From Chromera velia (Eukaryota; Sar; Chromeraceae): 13,312 nt of DNA. The position numbers and the translations under genes were made by a program. The DNA lies in NCBI GenBank assembly GCA_018398765.1, contig JAHBMJ010001464.1, forward strand, positions 17,501 to 30,812. The letters run 5' to 3'. This document shows positions 8,296-13,312 of this stretch, piece by piece (within the stretch, counting starts at the first letter, position 1; each line of letters opens with the position of its first letter). Below the pieces are notes generated by a model. That model searched no databases. It saw only the letters and a program-made list of their open reading frames with translations, and was not told the DNA's origin.

Positions 8296-8621
8296 GTTTT
8301 TCGGTATCCAGTGCATCGTCATCGCCTACCCAGTGCTTGACTGGGAGATGACAAAGCCTACAGAGTCTATGAAGGAGGAGGAGGTTGAGATCACCTACGT
8401 TGAGGAGGCTGATTGGGAGGCGGAGACGGGTGAGGGAAAGACTGAGCCACCAGAGAAACCCGAGACTGGTACCCAGGTTAAAGAGGAAAACGACAGCACG
8501 CAGAAAAGAAAGTCCTCCCCCCACGTGAAGCTTCGAATGTCTAGAATGCCATTCCTTTCCAAAATCCCCATCAAGGACAAGAAGCGGCTGCTGCTTGCAA
8601 ATGAGGATGAAGACGAGGTTC
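8296..8621 (+). CDS. exon 6, Glu/Pro/Lys-rich linker
   Basis: Starts after CTTGCAG; the G completes a split codon, then FFGIQCIVIAYPVLDW, a short hydrophobic strand. It changes to an acidic, Pro-rich linker (MKEEEVEITYVEEADWEAE, GEGKTEPPEKPETGTQVKEE) and a basic segment SSPHVKLRMSRMPFLSK, ending LLLANEDEDE. Two donors are possible: GTTCGT at 8618 (phase 0, fits the next acceptor) and the stronger GTGAGT at 8622 (phase 1, which would run into a TGA soon after the next acceptor). The alternation of acidic and basic blocks suggests a flexible region. Confidence 0.6.
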
Positions 8622-8908
8622 GTGAGTCAAACGCCCATACATTTTGTCGTGTCTTTTCTTTTTATATCATTAAACTTTCAAATTGTCTTTCTATGATTCG
8701 GTAGTATGCATCTGGCCCCATTTTTTCTCTTTTTTTCTCATTTTTTTCTTCAATTTTTCTCTTTTTTGTAAAACTTTTTATTGATATGCTTGCTCATTCA
8801 TTTTGCCCCAGAACATCTCTCTTCTATTTATTTTCTTTGTTCGCGAAAATCAATAGACTGACGTCTTTTCAAAAGCTCTTCGTGGTTTACTATAAAATTT
8901 TTGTGCAG
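8622..8908 (+). other. intron 6, T-rich
   Basis: About 287 nt dominated by T runs (8720-8780), ending TTTTTGTGCAG. Nothing else recognised. Confidence 0.55.
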
Positions 8909-9285
8909 AAGGCGCAGAAGGTCTGCCACAATTTTTTTGAGATCCACAATATCGGCGAAATTCTCGACTCCCTTCGATAGGAGGCACGGCTATCTACAAT
9001 TCGTGGAAAGGCTGTTCTCTACGTGGGTAACGGGTTCTTTATGGTGACCTCCCTCGCCCTCCTCTACCCCTCTGTCATCCTGTTATGTATCGTACCTCCC
9101 TCACCGCCGTCCGGAGAAGTCGGATGGCTGGACCAGTGGAATTGGGAGGGGAAGGAGAGCTACTTTTCGGGTCCCCGGGGGCAGCTGGCAAGTATGATTG
9201 CCCAAGGTTCAACCCCCTGGAAATTCCCAAAGCCCCCCCAGCCCAACTTCTTGCCCCTTCCGAGAGGATCCGTACAAAGCTGCTG
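8909..9285 (+). CDS. exon 7, frame disturbed (tentative)
   Basis: Starts after TTGTGCAG with KAQKVCHNFFEIHNIGEILD, phase 0 from the 8617 donor, and meets TAG at 8978-8980. Three frames look coding in turn. The first ends at that TAG. The next (FDRRHGYLQFVERLFSTW) ends at TGA 9045-9047. The last (DLPRPPLPLCHP, then GKYDCPRFNPLEIPKAPPAQ, SERIRTKLL) ends at a GTCAGT donor at 9286 in phase 0. Each switch is a +1 step at a stop codon. Alternatively the first frame continues past the TAG (EARLSTIRGKAVLYVGNGFF) for about 125 codons. A small intron or a pseudogene would also explain it. I cannot choose. Confidence 0.4.
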
Positions 9286-9339
9286 GTCAGTCTTACCAGT
9301 TCCGTTTTGCCAGAAAAGGGCTAGACAAGAAGATTCAAT

Positions 9340-9759
9340 CAGAAGAGACACATAGAAAGAGAGAGAAATGTAGAGGGAGGGAAGAAAGGAAGAATGAAAT
9401 TCCCTGAAAGGAAGATGAGAAGGGAGGGAGGGAGAAAGGAAAGAAAATCTTGAAGAGGAGAAAAGAAGAACGAAAAGAAGAAAAAGACAGAAAAGAAGAA
9501 AAAAATAGAAGAAAAACCAGAAAAAAAAAAGTTAAAGGAAAGAAGGTAAAAAAGAATGAATACAATGTCATGTCATTCAATGAATGATTGGACAAAGAAA
9601 GAAAAGAAAGGGAGAAAGGCTAGAGTCAGTAAGAGAAAGAAAGAAAGGAAGGAACGATTTCAAGAAAGAAGGAAGGAAAGAAAGAAAGAAAAAAAGAAAG
9701 AAAGAAGGAAGGAAGGAAGGCTTAGCCTGGATGGAATGAATGAAGGAAGGAAAGAAGGG

Positions 9760-9798
<39 letters not shown>

Positions 9799-10120
9799 AA
9801 AAAAGAAAGAAAGGAAGGAAGGAAGAAAGAAAGGAAGGAGGGAAGGAAGGAAAGAAGGAAGGATTCGAAGGAAGCAAAAAAGAAAGAAAAAAAGAAAGAA
9901 AGAAAAACAGAAAAGAAGAAAGAGAGAAAAAAAGAAAGAAAGAGAGAAAGGGAGAAATAAAAGAAACAAAGAAACAAAGAAAGAAAGAAAGAAAAGAAGG
10001 AAGGAAGGAAGGAAGGAAGTAAGGAAGGAAAGAAGGAAGTAAAGAAGGAAAGAAAGAAAGAAAAAAAGAAAGAAAGAAAAAAGGAAAGAAAGAAAAAAGG
10101 AAGGAAGGAAGAAACAAAAG
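9340..10120. repeat. polypurine GAAA/GGAA tract
   Basis: About 780 bases almost free of pyrimidines on the plus strand, with scattered breaks (for example near 9560-9590 and 9720-9740). Its open frames encode only Lys/Glu/Arg or Phe/Ser/Leu runs. Confidence 0.95.
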
Positions 10121-10139
10121 AACTTTACTAACGGGAGAG

Positions 10140-10158
10140 GTCCTGGAGCGCGAGGCTC
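10140..10158 (+). CDS. possible 19-nt micro-exon
   Basis: Within the repeat-free island, TACTAAC (10126-10132, a consensus branch point) is followed by GGGAGAG, then 19 bases reading VLEREA plus one base, then GTGAGT at 10159. In phase 0 after exon 7 it would give ...TKLL-VLEREA-. Inclusion needs a phase-1 acceptor downstream, for example after CTGCAG at 10656. Highly tentative. Confidence 0.25.
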
Positions 10159-10189
10159 GTGAGTCGGTGCATCAGAAAACGACTTTGGA

Positions 10190-10483
<294 letters not shown>

Positions 10484-10640
10484 TGACTTTAAACAGCAAG
10501 CTGACTGTCACACTGTTGTATGAAACCTCTTTGATCTGATTGAGAACATCCGACCCAATCACTCTGAGTCACTGTTCACATTGAATTTCAAGCAGTTTCA
10601 CATTGTGCATTTCTTGTATTTTTCAGGTGGTGATTCTTAG

Positions 10641-10880
10641 CCTGCCGCCACTGCAGCTGTAGCAGCTTCCCCGCATCTCACGGTAGAGGGGGGGCGCAAG
10701 CAAAAAGCGGCCACCGACGTGAACAGCCTTGAGAGAGGAGAGCTTCCGGGTGAAGAAGACTTTCTGGATGACGACAAGGAGGAGGAAGATGACGACACAA
10801 AGGACGCGGACTTCCAAATGAAGGACGGCTCGGACGAGTCGGACGAGGATAACGACGAGGAAGAAGAAGAGGATGATTGA
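10641..10880 (+). CDS. terminal exon, highly acidic C-terminal tail
   Basis: 79 codons plus stop. Starts after TTCTTAG in phase 0: PAATAAVAASPHLTVEGGRK, then GEEDFLDDDKEEEDDDTK, and a final Asp/Glu-rich run ending EEEEEDD, with the TGA at 10878. Such tails are typical of nuclear histone-binding or nucleolar proteins, but that is class-level inference. A competing acceptor, TTTTTCAG ending at 10626, read in phase 0 gives only VVILSLPPLQL and a stop; CTGCAG at 10656 is a phase-1 option. A splice to 10626 would thus delete the acidic tail. Confidence 0.6.
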   Translation, partial: PAATAAVAASPHLTVEGGRKQKAATDVNSLERGELPGEEDFLDDDKEEEDDDTKDADFQMKDGSDESDEDNDEEEEEDD

Positions 10881-11324
10881 CTAGTTTTAAACTTTGAGTT
10901 GTCAGCAAGAGAAAAGACAGTCGCCGCACGCGTTTCCTCTCTGGTAAAAAAAGATCCGTTTCGGCTGTGGCAAGGTCATGCGTCTCTCGCAGGATCAGTC
11001 CTTACGACTGACTTACTCTCTTTGCTTCTGTCTGCACAGTCGTTCTTCTCCGATCCTCTGCGCGTTTTGGGAGATGTTGGGGCAGGGTTGGCGGTGCCGG
11101 CTGCGTGTGCTTGTCTGGGAGCGTCTTTTAAAGGAAGCCTATACATCGAACAAAGCCAGGAATGCATTTGTCTGGCATGATTTTTCATTGCCCAGCTCCT
11201 GGGGGATTTAAAAGAGAAAGTCAGATTCTTTTGGCAGTCAGTGAAAGAAGATTCTACTAACATCTTGTCAGAAAAACTCAAGGCCGAACGGGTGGACTGC
11301 CTTTATATTTATGTAAATGTGTCG
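10881..11324 (+). other. 3' flank of the unknown gene, with 99-codon open frame
   Basis: After the TGA at 10878 the same frame stays open to TGA at 11178-11180 (LVLNFELSAREKTVAARV ... ECICLA). Composition changes from acidic to hydrophobic, which fits untranslated sequence. No AATAAA was seen. The TGACTAG stop context makes readthrough possible. Confidence 0.4.
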
Positions 11325-11531
11325 GGTGAATGAATATGAATGAAGTTGGCTTTGCTAGAGTAGAGCCGTGCTCCCAGCAGCCCATGTTCATGCAAGAGAT
11401 CGTCAATCACTCAACTCTAGAGATAAGGCTAAGCGCAAGATCCTCTGAAGTGCTCGCTTGGTGAGCTCACGAGCAGCATGCGCATTGTAGGTGGCAATAT
11501 AAGACTCGAACAGAAGAAGAAAAGGTCGCGT

Positions 11532-13088
11532 TCACATAGAGACAGGCGTACACAGTGAGTGACAAAGATTGCAAACGGCTCTGCATGCTTCATACGGATC
11601 GACTTGTAAAGCCAAAAGCAACATCTTCCTCGCTTCTGTTTCGGCTGTATCCGATCCCTCAATTCCTTCTCTCTGAATCCTTTGCTTCACTTTCTTTCCT
11701 TCTACCACTTTGTTTAGTTTATTTCTTGCTTCTACCCAATTGGAGCATACTGAAAGCCGGTGCCAGAGATCATTAATTTTTCTTCCATTTGAACAACCCT
11801 CTGCCAGACAAAACACCTCTCCCGGAGAGTTACCCCCCCCCGTTAGACCCTTCCGATTTAGTGTCAATGTCCAGGACCTTAGGAGTGGCTCAATCTTCTT
11901 ACATAAGGCACTTCTCAGCAGACAGGACATCCGTACCTTGGGGCCATTCTTTGAAGACAAAAGAAATAGAGAAGAACGTAAAGAAGACGGAAGAGCTCTC
12001 TGTAGTCCTGATAAAGAGGCAGACAGAAGGAAGTTGCCCCTTTCTTCCCTGTCTCCCCTTTTCATGCATTCCATTCCCCAGGCATCCTTAATTTTGGCAG
12101 AAACAAATAAATTCCCCTTCGGGGCCCGTCTTTCTGAGCTCCAGACAGGGAGAGACGTCAAAAAGTCAAGGCCTGCCCATCTGAACAGACCATTGACGGC
12201 TCGTCTTTGCTTCTGCCCCGCTGGTCCCTTCCATGAATTCAAAAGAGTCTGAGGAATACGGAGATGCGAACGGCTAAGTGCAATCCAGAATGAAGCAAAA
12301 CGAGCATACAAGAGCGCACGAGCAGGCATTAAATTAACAGACAAAAGAGAGGGTACACGCAAACTCCTGACCGGAAGTCGGGCCGCCCATCGAACAAACC
12401 GGAGCCGCAAGTTGTCAATCGCCTCCCAGTCTCCCTGTCTTATCGGAAAGCACTCCAGGCTATAGAGTGCCACCGGCTCCCAGCATGCCTTCAGCAGCTG
12501 CATCTTTCGCCCGAGAGGCAACCCACACAGACTTGCAGCCAGACCAATCACCGCCCCCATTGCACGCTCTGCACTGCGTAGGCGTGTTTCAATCGACCGA
12601 GTCAAATCCCCTCCCTCAAACAGAAGGCAACCCAAATATTTGTACTGATCACACCAGTCTACTTCCTTCCCTTGATACAAGATCATGCCGTTACAGTCCT
12701 TGCGGTATTCACAAAGGCGCAGGACCTTGGTTTTCTTCAGATTGACATTCAACCCCCACTTTCTGCAATACCCTTCCAGGGCATCGAATTTTGCTTGGAG
12801 GTTGGCTGCTGAGTGTGCAAACAAGACAAGATCATCAGCGTAGCCTATACTTCCCAAACTGGCCCCAGCAAGGTGAACCCCCTCCGTTTGCTTTCCATTT
12901 CCCCGTTTTCCTTTCTGAATCTCATCATGCAGGTCATTAATGAATAATAGAAAAAGCGACGGGGATAACGTATCACCTTGCTTAACCCCTGCCCCCTCCG
13001 GGAATAGAGCCGAGTCCCCATCGACTCTCGCTTTCACGCCTCTATACGGTGTTTGGAGTTGCTTGAATGAATGTCTCCTATCCGTGTG
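11532..13088 (-). CDS. LINE reverse transcriptase, C-terminal part
   Basis: Open from codon 13088 (after TGA 13091-13089) to TGA at 11534-11532. RNA-templated DNA synthesis at a nicked target is the family role. Counting from the GTG at 13037: motif B is GVKQGDTLSPSLFLLFINDL at residues 17-36; the catalytic YADD box is IGYADDLVLF at 64-73; the thumb has NVNLKKTKVL and YKYLGCLLFEGG. A C-x4-C-x10-H-x4-C pattern lies at about 410-431 (CLAEGCSN...LWHRLSVC), typical of LINE C-termini. The palm Asp of motif A is not in this frame; it should lie upstream, beyond the frameshift, so this copy is non-autonomous. No endonuclease is in the window. No TAG or TAA occurs in 501 codons. Confidence 0.85.
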   Translation of the reverse strand, partial: HTDRRHSFKQLQTPYRGVKARVDGDSALFPEGAGVKQGDTLSPSLFLLFINDLHDEIQKGKRGNGKQTEGVHLAGASLGSIGYADDLVLFAHSAANLQAKFDALEGYCRKWGLNVNLKKTKVLRLCEYRKDCNGMILYQGKEVDWCDQYKYLGCLLFEGGDLTRSIETRLRSAERAMGAVIGLAASLCGLPLGRKMQLLKACWEPVALYSLECFPIRQGDWEAIDNLRLRFVRWAARLPVRSLRVPSLLSVNLMPARALLYARFASFWIALSRSHLRIPQTLLNSWKGPAGQKQRRAVNGLFRWAGLDFLTSLPVWSSERRAPKGNLFVSAKIKDAWGMECMKRGDREERGNFLLSASLSGLQRALPSSLRSSLFLLSSKNGPKVRMSCLLRSALCKKIEPLLRSWTLTLNRKGLTGGGNSPGEVFCLAEGCSNGRKINDLWHRLSVCSNWVEARNKLNKVVEGKKVKQRIQREGIEGSDTAETEARKMLLLALQVDPYEACRAVCNLCHSLCTPVSM

Positions 13089-13312
13089 TCAATCCACCCC
13101 CAACATTCGGTGTGTCATTTGTTTTTGCCCTGCCCTAGGAGACGCATTAACGAAAGAAAGGTCCAATGGCATGCCAGGCCTTTTTCATTGTCGAATCAAA
13201 AAGAAGGTAAGGATAGAAGGAAGCAAGGACAAAGAAACCGTGTGGATCCTCACAAAATAAAAAGTGCTTTCTTTTCAATCTATCCCCTTCTTAATCATCA
13301 CCGTCTTCCTTT
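13089..13312 (-). pseudogene. broken upstream segment of LINE RT
   Basis: The minus strand has scattered RT-like pieces (KKAWHAIGPFF, then WIDTRIGD) separated by TAA, TAG and frame changes. Read as decayed RT fingers/palm sequence, with low confidence in residue-level alignment. Confidence 0.4.

Larger units (their letters stand above)
11325..13312 (-). mobile_element. LINE (non-LTR retrotransposon), 5'-damaged and running off the window
   Basis: Minus-strand element. Its ORF contains reverse transcriptase motifs and a C-terminal Cys/His knuckle. The 3' limit is placed at a TTCATTCATATTCATTCACC stretch (about 11324-11345), reading as a short repeat tail, which is common in LINEs; this limit is a guess. 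At 13038-13312 the upstream RT segment is broken: TGA at 13091-13089, and a separate frame reading WIDTRIGD that must shift by one base to meet HSFKQLQTPYRGV. Confidence 0.7.

Noticed and set aside
11710-12252. 180-codon plus-strand frame opposite the LINE
   Set aside because: Antisense shadow of the reverse transcriptase ORF.

Overview
This is eukaryotic nuclear DNA. It has a multi-exon gene with GT..AG introns, several hundred bases of dinucleotide and tetranucleotide microsatellite, a 176-bp tandem repeat, a LINE reverse transcriptase, and the 5' part of a spliced DNA-transposon-like gene. No bacterial operon structure, Shine-Dalgarno pattern or phage module is visible. The mix of element types would suit a repeat-rich protist or alga (alveolate or stramenopile, for example), but nothing in the window settles the lineage.

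Layout. Positions 1-505 are a polypurine microsatellite and unassigned sequence. Positions 512-1700 on the minus strand hold the 5' portion of a transposase-like gene. It begins at an ATG at 1700-1698. A spliced Cys-rich, H..Q..R..YY and IIID..Q..PHF arrangement matches a large eukaryotic transposon family as I remember it. Three in-frame TAG codons, or one intron that removes them, lie near its start. Positions 1778-2622 are about 4.8 copies of a 176-bp tandem repeat, each carrying a long hairpin, directly upstream of that gene. Positions 2623-3192 are AT-rich, low-complexity and probable leader sequence.

From 3193 to 10880 on the plus strand there is one long gene of roughly 970 codons, reconstructed from exons whose splice phases agree. 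I do not recognise the protein. It has an alpha-helical N-terminal part, a charged coiled coil, a globular segment, an acidic/Pro linker and a very acidic C-terminus, which broadly suggests a nuclear or chromatin-type scaffold. Its introns hold nearly all the microsatellites. The reading frame is not clean. A TGA interrupts an otherwise continuous exon at 6523, a TAG and two frame changes disturb the exon at 8909-9285, and the terminal TGA sits in the readthrough-type context TGACTAG with about 99 open codons after it. Either the gene is a decaying copy, or some stops are recoded or read through.

Positions 11325-13312 on the minus strand are a non-LTR retrotransposon (LINE) with an intact 3' half of the reverse transcriptase ORF and a damaged 5' half that runs off the window. 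The unknown gene is therefore flanked by two mobile elements on the opposite strand, and no functional cooperation between the parts is evident.
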